From DATKCJ01 sp035513275 (GTDB lineage Bacteria > Verrucomicrobiota > Verrucomicrobiia > Opitutales > Opitutaceae): a stretch of DNA of 12,481 nucleotides. This document shows, piece after piece, positions 5,850 to 12,481 of this stretch (its first letter is position 1; each line of letters opens with the position of its first letter). The notes under the pieces are model-generated. The model did not search any database. It was not told the DNA's origin and worked only from the letters and a program-made list of their open reading frames with translations. Made by a program: the position numbers and the translations under genes. The stretch covers positions 1 through 12,481 of the forward strand of contig DATKCJ010000270.1 in the NCBI GenBank assembly GCA_035513275.1. Reading direction: 5' to 3'.

Positions 5850-6587
5850 ATGAAAGATCCCGCCGGCAAATCTCCGCTCAAATACAAGCGGATCGTTCTC
5901 AAGCTGAGCGGCGAGGTGCTCCGCGGCAAAAAGTCCGGCGATGCGATCGACCCCGAGATACTCACCCGGATCTGCTCTCAAGTGAAGGAGGTCCACGACC
6001 TCGGCGTGCAGGTGTGCGTGGTGATCGGCGGCGGAAACATCTTCCGTGGCCTCGCCGGCGAGATGCGCGGTGTCGATCGCACCACGGGCGACTACATGGG
6101 CATGCTCGCGACCGTCATCAACGGCCTGGCACTCATGGACTGCCTCGAGAAGATGGGCGTGCTCACGCGCGTGCAGAGTTCGATCCCGATGAACCAGATC
6201 GCCGAGCCGTTCATCCTGCGTCGCGCGATGCGCCATCTCGAAAAGCGGCGCGTCGTGATTTTCGTGGCCGGCACGGGCAACCCGTATTTTTCCACCGACA
6301 CCACGGCCGCGCTCCGCGCGAGCGAGATCCACGCCGACATCCTGATGAAGGCCACAAAGGTCGACGGCGTTTACGACAAGGACCCCGTGAAATTCCCCGA
6401 CGCCGTGAAGTTCGAGGAGCTCACGTTCATCGATGCACTGCGCCAGCGCATCAACGTCATGGACTCGACCGCGTTCTCGCTCTGCCTCGACAACAACGTC
6501 CCTGTTCTCGTCTTCAACCTGAACGAGCCGCACGTCTTCAAACGCGCCGTCATGGGCGAGAAGGTGGGCACGCTCGTCCACGGCTGA
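5850..6587 (+). CDS. pyrH: UMP kinase (uridylate kinase)
   Basis: The enzyme phosphorylates UMP to UDP with ATP in the cytoplasm, the committed step towards UTP and CTP; bacterial PyrH is a hexamer of the amino-acid kinase fold. The 245-aa length is normal. Motifs: KRIVLKLSGEVL (residues 13-24), the nucleotide-binding GGGNIFRG (60-67), RTTGDYMGMLATVING (77-92), FVAGTGNPYFSTDTTAALRA (138-157), ILMKATKVDGVYDKDP (164-179) and MDSTAFSLCLDN (204-215). The start is fixed because no other ATG or GTG precedes the conserved start. It is followed on the same strand by frr after 210 bp, the common bacterial pyrH-frr pairing, though the usual tsf gene is not upstream here. No Shine-Dalgarno is visible. 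Confidence 0.98.
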   Translation: MKDPAGKSPLKYKRIVLKLSGEVLRGKKSGDAIDPEILTRICSQVKEVHDLGVQVCVVIGGGNIFRGLAGEMRGVDRTTGDYMGMLATVINGLALMDCLEKMGVLTRVQSSIPMNQIAEPFILRRAMRHLEKRRVVIFVAGTGNPYFSTDTTAALRASEIHADILMKATKVDGVYDKDPVKFPDAVKFEELTFIDALRQRINVMDSTAFSLCLDNNVPVLVFNLNEPHVFKRAVMGEKVGTLVHG

Positions 6588-6670
6588 GGCGCCGCCAGGG
6601 ACCTTCGATCCCCCAACTCGTTGTGAACCGATCTAACTCTTTCATCTACTTTCCTCCGGCAGCCGCGCAA

Positions 6671-6760
6671 GACCACGGACCACTGACCACTGACAACGGA
6701 CTTCCGGAACGAGCTTCGGTCATCGGGTCGGTGGTCTCGTGGTCCGTAGTCCTGTGGTCT
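6671..6760. repeat. Imperfect inverted repeat of GACCAC words in the pyrH-frr spacer
   Basis: The left arm (about 6671-6699) is built of short direct repeats (GACCACGGACCACTGACCAC) and the right arm (about 6731-6760) holds the complementary words (GTGGTCTCGTGGTCC, GTGGTCT). The arms can fold on each other imperfectly over a central 30-bp segment. It is an unusual low-complexity insert between two normally close genes and I can assign no function. Confidence 0.5.
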
Positions 6761-6773
6761 GAGGCGAAGCCTC
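6761..6773 (+). repeat. Short perfect hairpin GAGGC-GAA-GCCTC before frr
   Basis: A five-base-pair stem with a three-base loop lies 24 bp upstream of frr and is followed by GCTAGTTTTC. The T-run is weak and the stem short, so it could be a feeble terminator or attenuator, or simply the edge of the neighbouring repeat. Confidence 0.3.
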
Positions 6774-6797
6774 GCTAGTTTTCAACCCCATACTGCC

Positions 6798-7346
6798 ATG
6801 CATGAGCACCCCCTGGTCCGAGAGACCTCCGCCAAGATGCAGAAGAGTCTCGATCACACTGTGAGCGAGCTGAACGCCATCCACACCGGCAAGGCATCGC
6901 CCTCGATGGTCGAGGGCATCATGGTCGAAGCCTACGGCAGCCACATGCGCCTCAAGGAAGTCGGCGCGATCACCACGCCCGATTCCCGCATGATCGTCAT
7001 CCAGCCGTGGGACAAATCGATTCTCAAGGCCGTCGAAAAAGCCATCCAGATGGCGAACATCGGCATCAACCCGTCGATCGACGGCTCGATCATCCGCCTC
7101 CCGCTTCCCGACATGAGCAAGGATCGCCGGCTCGAGCTCGTGAAGGTCGCACATCGCCTCGCCGAAGAAGGGCGCGTGAGCATCCGCACAGTTCGTCGCG
7201 ACGGATTCGATCACGTGAAGCGCGCCGATCTCTCCGACGACCAAAAGCGCCGCCTCGAGAAGGACATCCAGGCGCACACCGACCGGATGATGAAAGAGAT
7301 CGGCGAGCACCTCGTGAACAAAGAGGCGGAGTTGATGAAGATCTGA
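6798..7346 (+). CDS. frr: Ribosome recycling factor
   Basis: RRF splits post-termination ribosomes together with EF-G in the cytoplasm. The 182 residues match the family along the full length: HTGKASPSMVEGIMVEAYG (residues 29-47), IQPWDKSILKAVEKAI (about 72-87), NIGINPSIDGSIIRLPLP (91-108), DRRLELVK, then RVSIRTVRRDGFDHVK and the C-terminal EAELMKI. Where most bacteria have RTGRASP this protein has HTGKASP, and the loop after RRDG is a few residues shorter than in E. coli (185 aa). These are mild lineage variations. It starts at ATG 6798 with no Shine-Dalgarno and is followed by a palindrome 8 bp after the stop. Confidence 0.97.
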   Translation: MHEHPLVRETSAKMQKSLDHTVSELNAIHTGKASPSMVEGIMVEAYGSHMRLKEVGAITTPDSRMIVIQPWDKSILKAVEKAIQMANIGINPSIDGSIIRLPLPDMSKDRRLELVKVAHRLAEEGRVSIRTVRRDGFDHVKRADLSDDQKRRLEKDIQAHTDRMMKEIGEHLVNKEAELMKI

Positions 7347-7354
7347 ATCCGGAG

Positions 7355-7381
7355 TGTAGCCCTGTCCGTGAGGACAGGGAC
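7355..7381 (+). repeat. TGTAGCCC palindrome, copy 1
   Basis: A 27-bp unit beginning TGTAGCCCTGTCC, loop GTGA, ending GGACAGGGAC. The perfect eight-pair stem is CCCTGTCC/GGACAGGG (7360-7367 with 7372-7379). It lies 8 bp after the frr stop and could act as its terminator or a messenger stabiliser. Confidence 0.8.
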
Positions 7382-7414
7382 CTCGAGGGTTGATCGCACT
7401 GCAATCACCAGAAT

Positions 7415-7441
7415 GTCCCGCCGCTCACGCGGCGGGCTACA
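7415..7441 (-). repeat. TGTAGCCC palindrome, copy 2 (inverted)
   Basis: Read on the minus strand this is a 27-bp unit, TGTAGCCCGCCGC, loop GTGA, GCGGCGGGAC, with the same head, loop and tail as copy 1 but a different stem core (GCCG/CGGC instead of TGTC/GACA). It lies in the region where frr and the DUF4139 gene converge. Confidence 0.85.
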
Positions 7442-7468
7442 ATTGCGTCCTTCCGATCGCGACGCGCA

Positions 7469-7495
7469 GTCCCGCCGCTCACGCGGCGGGCTACA
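7469..7495 (-). repeat. TGTAGCCC palindrome, copy 3 (inverted)
   Basis: Identical over all 27 bp to copy 2 (7415-7441), with 27 unrelated bases between them. Exact identity beside a diverged copy 1 suggests recent duplication. It is 22 bp before the end of the DUF4139 gene. Confidence 0.85.
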
Positions 7496-7517
7496 TGACA
7501 CCGCGGCCCTCCCCTCT

Positions 7518-9041
7518 TCACTTCCAATCGTATCGCACGCGGTAGGTGATCACGCGCTCTTCGCCGGCCTCCAGCGCGATTCGGAATTCGCCATCCTGCG
7601 CGGCCGTCTTCACGAACGGATCGGACTGCTCGACGATACTCCAGTTCAGCCAGCGATACATCCGCTCGGCCACGCGCACCTCGACCGCTTCCTTCTTTCG
7701 GTTGCGCAGCCGGATCTCAAAGGCCTCCTCCATCGATGACCCGCTGCTGTTGAGAACGTAGTCCGTGCGCTTGCGCTCGCCCACGATGTCAAATGCGTCG
7801 CCCGTGTAGATCCGCACCGTCTCGCCCTCGGGCGTGTGGTCGATCGTGTTCTCGCCGGTGAATTCCGGCCGTCCGTCCGCCTCGTCGCTGCGATAGAAAC
7901 GCGTGCGGCCCTTTGGCAGCGGCACACCGAGGCCATTGGCCTTCGTGTTTTCAAACTCGCGCATCACCCAGATCTTCGGGTTCGAGACCGTGCCGTAGTC
8001 TCGATCGTTGCGCACCGACTCGGCGTTCCACCCCCGGTAACGGCGACGATCGATCGCGGCGCCGTTGTAGATGTAGAGCACGCGGCTCTGCACGCCCTCG
8101 GCGCGCAGAAACTCGACCTGCTTCATCTCGCGGTTTCGCAACGTGACTGCGCGCGGAAGCGTGTAGAGGTGGAACTCGTCGAACGCTTTCTCGGTCACGC
8201 CGTCCTGACGCATGCTATCCATCTCCGCCCGCGCCGCTTTCGCGTAGCCGACGTCGTTGCCATCGGGCTGCAGTTTGCTGACGTCGCCCGCCATGAGTTT
8301 CACCGCCGCGTCTTCAAACGTGCGCCCGCTCTGGTTGTCGAGCGTCACCCATCCGACGAGTGAAATCGTGTCGCCCTTCTCGGGCGAGACGAGGTTGTAG
8401 GCCGCCTCCCAGGCCATGCCGCCGGTCACATAGCTGAGCTCGGCGTCGAGCTTCGCATCGCGGTCGGAGCGAAGTTGCCACGTGAGCGTCGGATAGAGGA
8501 TCGCGTCGTTCGTGAGCGAGGGAAACAACGGCTCGCCCGGCAGGCTGAAGCGCAACAGCCCACCGACTTCGATGATCGGCTGCCCCGAGCCGGTGTTGTG
8601 GTTGCCGAGGTTGTATTGGCGTTGTGCGAACTGGTTGCCGTAGCGATTCATCGCGGCGGTGTTCGGCACGTAGCCGCTGCGGATGACCTTGCCGCGCACG
8701 ATGGTCTCCTTGCCGTCCTGCCACGTGCGGAAGTCGATCACCTTGCCCTCGCTCAGGTAAAGCAGGAGTCCCTGGTTGATCGTGTCGGCGCGAAAACTCT
8801 GCTCGAGCACATTGAGATTCACGAGACCCGTCGGGTCGCGAAGAATCACCGAGTCGGGCTCGAGGTGGACAGTCGCGCCGGAAAACCTGACGGAGTTCAC
8901 CCCCCGCGTGAGATCGAGGGGGATGGTCTCGCGAACGACGCCGAAGCCTTGGTTGTAGATCGTGAGAGCAGCGCCCGAAGGCTCCGCGGTCTGGGCCGCG
9001 ACCGTGGCCGCGGCGGCAATGAGCAGGATGGATGTTTTCAT
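7518..9041 (-). CDS. Secreted DUF4139 domain-containing protein
   Basis: A 507-aa protein with a typical Sec signal peptide (MKTSILLIAAAATVAAQTAE; cleavage probably near residues 16-18). It contains a DUF4139-type beta-rich region: LYPTLTWQLRS and the core LSYVTGGMAWEAAYNLV, then GWVTLDNQSGRTFEDAAVKL and MAGDV, followed by ARAEMDSM, a DEFHLYTLPRAVTLRNREMK strand and a C-terminal beta segment ending in VITYRVRYDWK. DUF4139 proteins are found in many Gram-negative bacteria; their function is not known, and a periplasmic or cell-surface site is inferred from the signal peptide. It is divergent from the helicase gene. The ATG is covered by a perfect hairpin and no Shine-Dalgarno is visible. Confidence 0.9.
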   Translation of the reverse strand: MKTSILLIAAAATVAAQTAEPSGAALTIYNQGFGVVRETIPLDLTRGVNSVRFSGATVHLEPDSVILRDPTGLVNLNVLEQSFRADTINQGLLLYLSEGKVIDFRTWQDGKETIVRGKVIRSGYVPNTAAMNRYGNQFAQRQYNLGNHNTGSGQPIIEVGGLLRFSLPGEPLFPSLTNDAILYPTLTWQLRSDRDAKLDAELSYVTGGMAWEAAYNLVSPEKGDTISLVGWVTLDNQSGRTFEDAAVKLMAGDVSKLQPDGNDVGYAKAARAEMDSMRQDGVTEKAFDEFHLYTLPRAVTLRNREMKQVEFLRAEGVQSRVLYIYNGAAIDRRRYRGWNAESVRNDRDYGTVSNPKIWVMREFENTKANGLGVPLPKGRTRFYRSDEADGRPEFTGENTIDHTPEGETVRIYTGDAFDIVGERKRTDYVLNSSGSSMEEAFEIRLRNRKKEAVEVRVAERMYRWLNWSIVEQSDPFVKTAAQDGEFRIALEAGEERVITYRVRYDWK

Positions 9042-9059
9042 GGTGTTTCAAGAACACCA
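9041..9059 (-). promoter_or_regulatory. Hairpin over the DUF4139 start codon
   Basis: TGGTGTT (9041-9047) and AACACCA (9053-9059) form a perfect seven-pair stem with a five-base loop, covering the first base of the start codon and the 18 bases before it, where a ribosome binding site would be. It could hide the start from ribosomes, or be a binding site for a dimeric regulator between two divergent genes. Confidence 0.35.
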
Positions 9060-9174
9060 CGCGCGAACCGGCGATTTCTTAGGCTTCTCTCCGGGCCCGG
9101 CTACGGTTTCGGGAGCGTCCGGCATTTTTGCTTTGCCCCGTCCGCATCCCGCCCGCCCACTCTCTGGCTCCCGA

Positions 9175-11178
9175 ATGGATTTCAATCTCGCGAGCGAAGG
9201 GGCCATCCCCGACATCGATTTCCGCGCCGAGCTAAACGACGAGCAATACAACGCCGTCACTGCGCCGGACGGCCCCGTGCTTGTGCTCGCCGGCGCCGGC
9301 TCGGGCAAGACGCGCACCCTCACCTATCGCGTCGCCTACCTTCTCAAGCAGGGCGTGCAACCGTGGGAGATTCTCCTGCTCACGTTCACGAACAAGGCCG
9401 CGAAGGAAATGCTCCACCGCGTCGAGGATCTCACCGGCGTGCCCGGCCACAAATTCTGGGGCGGCACCTTCCACCACATCGGCCACAAGATTCTTCGCTC
9501 CAACGCCGGCGTCGTCGGCCTCGATCGCGGATTCACGATTCTCGACGCCGACGAGTCCGAGAAGCTCCTGCGCGACGTCGTCGACGAGAAGCACAAGGGC
9601 TTCTTCAAGGACAAGACCCACCCGAAGGCAGGCGTGATCTTCACGATGAACAGCCTCGCGCGAAATACTTGCGCGCCGCTCTCCGAAACCGTGTCGCGCC
9701 TCTTCCCGCAGCACGAATATCTCCTCGACCAGCTCGAGCCTTTCGCCGCGGCCTACAAGGCGAAGAAACTCGCGCTCCAAGTCGTCGACTACGACGACCT
9801 CCTCGAGTTCTGGCTCGAGATCCTGCAGAAGGCGCCGCACGCAGCGGAATATTACCAGCAGCGTTTCAAGCACACGCTCGTCGACGAATACCAGGACACC
9901 AACGCGCTCCAGTCGCGCGTCGTCGACCTCATGGGCGCGAACCACCAGGTCATGGCCGTTGGCGACGACGCGCAGTGCATCTACTCTTGGCGCGGCGCCG
10001 ACGTGGAAAACATCCTCACGTTTCCTGACCGGCACGAGGGCACCGTGATACACCGCATCGAGACCAACTACCGCAGCACGCCCGAGATTCTCGCGCTCGC
10101 TAACGGCGTCCTCCAGAACCAGCCACGCGGCCGCGGCTTCGAGAAGGAGCTGCGCGCCGCGCGCCCGTCGAACATGAAGCCGTTCCTCGTGCCGTCGATG
10201 GACACGAACCAACAGGCCGCGTTCATCATCCGTCGCCTGCGCGGCTTGCAGGACGAGGGCGTGCGCTTGAGCGAAGTCGCCGTGCTCTACCGAGCGCATT
10301 ACCACGCGCTCGATCTGCAGCTCGAGCTCACGCGCGCCAACATTCCCTACCAGATCACCAGCGGCGTGCGTTTCTTCGAGCAGGCGCACGTGAAGGATCT
10401 CACCGCGATGCTGCGCTTCGTCTTCAATCCGAAGGACACGCTCGCGTTTCACCGCTTCTGCATCCTCCTCCCGAAGGTTGGCGAGAAAGGCGCGGAGAAA
10501 ATCCACGCCACCGCAGCCGAGTGCGTCGCGCAGCGCGGCGTCGACTTCATGGAGGCGCTCCTCATGCCCGATGTCGTCGAGAAAGTCGCGCGCGACTCGC
10601 GCGAGGAGTGGCCGAAGCTCGCGCACTCGCTGCGCGACATGGCCGACGCCATGCGCCACCGCAAGCCGCACGATGTCGTCGAGGTCGGCATCGAGGGCTG
10701 GTATGGCGACTACCTGAAGGGCGCGTATCCCGACTACACCAACCGCCTCGACGACCTGCGCTCGCTCATCGGTTTCGCCGCGCGGTTCGACGACATGCAG
10801 GATCTGCTTTCGCAGATCGTCCTGCTCACTTCCGAGACAGGCGATCGCAAGGTCGATCCCGATGAGGACGCCGTCCGCCTCACCACGGTCCACCAGGCCA
10901 AGGGACTCGAGTTCGCCGCCGTTTTCCTCATCGGCCTCGCCGACGGCATGTTTCCGCTGCGCCGCGCGATCGAGGAGGACGGGCTCGAGGAGGAGCGGCG
11001 GTTGTTCTACGTCGCCGTCACGCGCGCGCGCGACGAACTCTACCTGATGTATCCACGCGTCACCGCACGCGGCGGCCCGGCGATGCTGCTCACTCCGAGT
11101 CGTTTCGTGGAGGAACTCGATCCGGAGCTCTACGAGAAAATGCGCAACCAGCGTCCGCAGAGCTCGTGGGGGTGGTGA
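9175..11178 (+). CDS. UvrD/PcrA/Rep-family ATP-dependent DNA helicase
   Basis: A superfamily 1A 3'-5' DNA helicase for repair or replication, 667 aa from ATG 9175. All main motifs are present: Q motif LNDEQYNAVTAPDG (residues 20-33), motif I GAGSGKT (40-46), Ia TFTNKAAKEML (70-80), TFHHIGHKIL (98-107), II DEYQDTN (237-243), III AVGDDAQCIYSWRGADVENI (261-280), IV NYRSTPEI, V LTTVHQAKGLEFAAVFLIG and VI EERRLFYVAVTRARDELYL. It is shorter than UvrD or PcrA (about 720 aa) because the long C-terminal linker and Tudor-like tail are missing; it ends soon after motif VI in QSSWGW. I therefore do not name it uvrD or pcrA. The frame is open upstream to 8962, but that part overlaps the divergent gene's coding region and is low in quality; 9175 begins just before the Q motif. 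Confidence 0.95.
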   Translation: MDFNLASEGAIPDIDFRAELNDEQYNAVTAPDGPVLVLAGAGSGKTRTLTYRVAYLLKQGVQPWEILLLTFTNKAAKEMLHRVEDLTGVPGHKFWGGTFHHIGHKILRSNAGVVGLDRGFTILDADESEKLLRDVVDEKHKGFFKDKTHPKAGVIFTMNSLARNTCAPLSETVSRLFPQHEYLLDQLEPFAAAYKAKKLALQVVDYDDLLEFWLEILQKAPHAAEYYQQRFKHTLVDEYQDTNALQSRVVDLMGANHQVMAVGDDAQCIYSWRGADVENILTFPDRHEGTVIHRIETNYRSTPEILALANGVLQNQPRGRGFEKELRAARPSNMKPFLVPSMDTNQQAAFIIRRLRGLQDEGVRLSEVAVLYRAHYHALDLQLELTRANIPYQITSGVRFFEQAHVKDLTAMLRFVFNPKDTLAFHRFCILLPKVGEKGAEKIHATAAECVAQRGVDFMEALLMPDVVEKVARDSREEWPKLAHSLRDMADAMRHRKPHDVVEVGIEGWYGDYLKGAYPDYTNRLDDLRSLIGFAARFDDMQDLLSQIVLLTSETGDRKVDPDEDAVRLTTVHQAKGLEFAAVFLIGLADGMFPLRRAIEEDGLEEERRLFYVAVTRARDELYLMYPRVTARGGPAMLLTPSRFVEELDPELYEKMRNQRPQSSWGW

Positions 11179-11199
11179 AGGGGGTGCCTCCTTGTTGGA

Positions 11200-11217
11200 G
11201 ACAAGCCCGCTCTTGTC
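11200..11217. repeat. GACAAG hairpin downstream of the helicase
   Basis: GACAAG (11200-11205) pairs with CTTGTC (11212-11217) across CCCGCT. It is the first of several hairpins after the helicase stop and may help terminate that transcript. Confidence 0.45.
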
Positions 11218-11262
11218 GCGCCATGGCCAGGCGACGGCGGCTGCGGGCGATTTTGAGTGGCG

Positions 11263-11277
11263 GCGGCTTCCAGCCGC
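11263..11277. repeat. GCGGCT-TCC-AGCCGC hairpin
   Basis: A perfect six-pair stem with a three-base loop, part of the hairpin cluster between the helicase and the secreted protein gene. Confidence 0.45.
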
Positions 11278-11288
11278 AGATCTGCTCC

Positions 11289-11340
11289 TGTAGGTTGCGC
11301 GCTCGCCGCGCAACGTGGCGCGGCAAGCGCGCCATCTACA
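11289..11340. repeat. Double hairpin flanked by TGTAG and CTACA
   Basis: TGTAG (11289-11293) and CTACA (11336-11340) bracket two perfect hairpins. One is GTTGCGCG-CTCGC-CGCGCAAC (11294-11314, 8 bp) and the other TGGCGCG-GCAAG-CGCGCCA (11316-11334, 7 bp). The TGTAG head matches the palindromes at 5127 and 7355, suggesting a compound head-to-head member of the same family. Confidence 0.65.
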
Positions 11341-11350
11341 CTAATCCATT

Positions 11351-11370
11351 GCCCGCAAGCGGGCTCCTAC
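11351..11370 (-). repeat. GTAGGAGCCCGC palindrome
   Basis: On the minus strand it reads GTAGGAGCCCGCTTGCGGGC: a GTAGGA head like the one at 5127 followed by a GCCCGC-GCGGGC hairpin. It lies 56 bp upstream of the secreted protein gene. Confidence 0.55.
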
Positions 11371-11425
11371 TTCGAACCAATCAACCATCTTGCCCGCTGC
11401 CACCTTCCCCGTTACCACTCCACTC

Positions 11426-11887
11426 ATGTCGGTCCGTTTCATCATCCTCGCACTCGCCCTCCTCGCCTCGACCGTCGTGGTGCACGCGACGGAAATCGTT
11501 CGCGTGTGGCCCGAGTGGCGGACCGATGAATCGTTTGTGCGCCTCTCCGAGCTCCTCGGTAAAGGTGAGAAACCAGGTTCCCAGATTTTCATCCGCACAA
11601 ACCCCGAGAAGCGCGACGGACTCTATTTCCTCGTGCGGCTCGCGCACGCTTCTGCCATCGAAGGCACGCTAGAGCTCAGCTTGATTCGGCCCGGCAAGAT
11701 GGAGTCGGAAGTTTTCAAGTTTCCTGCATCTGTGCCGTCGGGCTCGTCAGTTTTTCAACTTGGCCTGACCGGTGGCGACTGGCCCGACCCGAAGACCGAA
11801 CCAGTCGCATGGCGGATCGCGCTCGTCGATTCGAGCGGTGCCGAGCAGGCCGCTGCGGAGAGTTTCCTTTGGAGCACGCCGCAATAG
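11426..11887 (+). CDS. Small secreted protein, unknown function
   Basis: 153 aa from ATG 11426, with a clear Sec signal peptide (MSVRFIILALALLASTVVVHA, cut near TEIVRVWPEWR). I read the mature part as mostly beta-rich: FVRLSELLG, GSQIFIRTNPEKRDGLYFLV, GTLELSLIRPG and a C-terminal AWRIALVDSSG and ESFLWSTPQ. The ...W-x-IALVDSSG...SFLW pattern suggests a beta-sandwich-like secreted protein, but I recognise no named family. The frame is open upstream to 11390; 11426 is chosen because it starts the signal peptide directly. It ends 13 bp before the glycosylase gene and may be co-transcribed with it. Confidence 0.7.
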   Translation: MSVRFIILALALLASTVVVHATEIVRVWPEWRTDESFVRLSELLGKGEKPGSQIFIRTNPEKRDGLYFLVRLAHASAIEGTLELSLIRPGKMESEVFKFPASVPSGSSVFQLGLTGGDWPDPKTEPVAWRIALVDSSGAEQAAAESFLWSTPQ

Positions 11888-11900
11888 GCGCACACGTTCG

Positions 11901-12481
11901 ATGACCCGCAGTGGATGGTCGCGGTGGACCGCGCTCAATTGGTCGCCGACGGGCGAAGTGCTCGCCGAGATCCTCGACGGCGGACCGGCGTTTCGATGGA
12001 CGCGCTCCGATGACGGCACATGGACCGGAGTGTGGGCGAACAACGTTGCGCGCTTGCGCCTGGGCGCGCGTGGTCGCGTCGAATGGTCCTCGCCCACGGC
12101 GATTTCAAAGCGCGTGGCTGCTTCGCTGCCGCACTACCTCGCGCTCGATCGCGACTGGGATGCGCTGGCGGCGACGCTGCCGACGACGCGCGATCCGCAC
12201 CTTGCACTCTGCGTGCGCGAATTTCCCGGGCTGCGCCTGCTCGCGCAGCCATTCGGCGAGACACTGCTCGCGTTCATCTGCAGCGCGACAAAACAGATCG
12301 TGCAGATCCGCCGGATGCTCGAGGCACTCGCGCTGCGTTTCGGCGATCCGATCGCGGAAGGCTATCACACGTTGCCCGACTGGGAACGGCTCGCGACGAT
12401 CAGCGATGCGGAGCTGCGCGCATGCCAGCTCGGATTTCGCGCGAAGCATGTGCGCGGCACGGCAGAGGTTCTCGCGGCGCG
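11901..12481 (+). CDS. OGG1-type 8-oxoguanine DNA glycosylase / AP lyase (5' part)
   Basis: The 193 visible residues cover the N-terminal beta domain (GGPAFRWTRSDDGTWTGVWANN, written here as GGPAFRWTRSDD and GTWTGVWANN) and the first helices of the HhH-GPD domain: FGETLLAFICSATKQIVQIR (118-137), YHTLPDWERLATISDAELRA (155-174) and LGFRAKHV (177-184). The family excises 8-oxoguanine from DNA and nicks the backbone. The catalytic Lys and Asp lie beyond the window edge. Human OGG1 has Asn149 and Arg154 contacting the opposite cytosine; aligned on FICS these are Thr130 and Gln135 here, whereas the Arg204 equivalent is conserved (Arg180). The start at 11901 gives the expected N-terminus. Confidence 0.9.
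   Translation, partial: MTRSGWSRWTALNWSPTGEVLAEILDGGPAFRWTRSDDGTWTGVWANNVARLRLGARGRVEWSSPTAISKRVAASLPHYLALDRDWDALAATLPTTRDPHLALCVREFPGLRLLAQPFGETLLAFICSATKQIVQIRRMLEALALRFGDPIAEGYHTLPDWERLATISDAELRACQLGFRAKHVRGTAEVLAA

Noticed and set aside
5213..5965. 250-aa minus-strand frame ending in the GIY-YIG domain
   Set aside because: The upstream part runs through the tRNA-Ser gene and the repeats and overlaps pyrH; the domain itself fits a GTG start at 5455.
7355..7495. Short CRISPR array
   Set aside because: The 27-bp units are palindromes in mixed orientation with one diverged copy, spacers differ in length (33 and 27 bp), and no cas gene is nearby.
8475..10028. 517-aa plus-strand frame across DUF4139 and helicase
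   Set aside because: Its first part is antisense to the DUF4139 gene and the second part out of frame with the helicase; residues are Arg/Pro-rich with no domain.
9232..11313. 693-aa open frame on the minus strand opposite the helicase
   Set aside because: It mirrors the helicase gene's codons in GC-rich DNA; the translation has no motif and the plus-strand helicase has every family motif.

Overview
The window is GC-rich bacterial chromosome (roughly 60-65 % G+C by eye) with tightly packed genes. I read it as most likely Verrucomicrobiota (Opitutia or a neighbouring class). This is inferred from the overall protein flavour (a divergent pyrH-frr pair, a secreted DUF4139 protein, a short UvrD-like helicase), the near absence of Shine-Dalgarno sequences, and palindromes headed TGTAG between genes. 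No phylogenetic marker was compared, so the phylum is a hypothesis.

Layout. 1-1991 (+): the end of a small TM2-like membrane protein, a six-helix membrane protein, a MOSC-domain protein and a four-helix membrane protein. These converge at a shared hairpin on a minus-strand block (4491-2007). In transcription order that block holds a CsbD-like protein, a dodecin overlapping it by ATGA, a stand-alone CheB-type methylesterase domain, a 51-aa glycine-rich hydrophobic peptide, a doubtful 60-aa ORF and a class III-like polyphosphate kinase 2. It looks like a stress or stationary-phase module: flavin storage, polyphosphate-driven nucleotide phosphorylation and a CsbD protein. 4492-5849 holds a 94-aa hypothetical protein, an inverted repeat pair, a small GIY-YIG protein, a second inverted repeat pair and a tRNA-Ser(CGA) whose CCA end touches one repeat copy. 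5850-7346 (+) is pyrH then frr, split by an odd repeat-filled spacer. 7355-7495 holds three 27-bp palindromes of one family with compensatory stem changes. A secreted DUF4139 protein (-) and a UvrD/PcrA-like helicase (+) then diverge from about 9.1 kb. 11179-11425 is another hairpin cluster. The window ends with a small secreted protein and the N-terminal two thirds of an OGG1-type 8-oxoguanine DNA glycosylase.

I see no CRISPR array, transposase, phage module, toxin-antitoxin pair or obvious new defence system. The most distinctive material lies between genes: at least three kinds of short inverted repeat, one of them beside a small GIY-YIG nuclease and a tRNA end. Most genes are ordinary housekeeping or stress genes.
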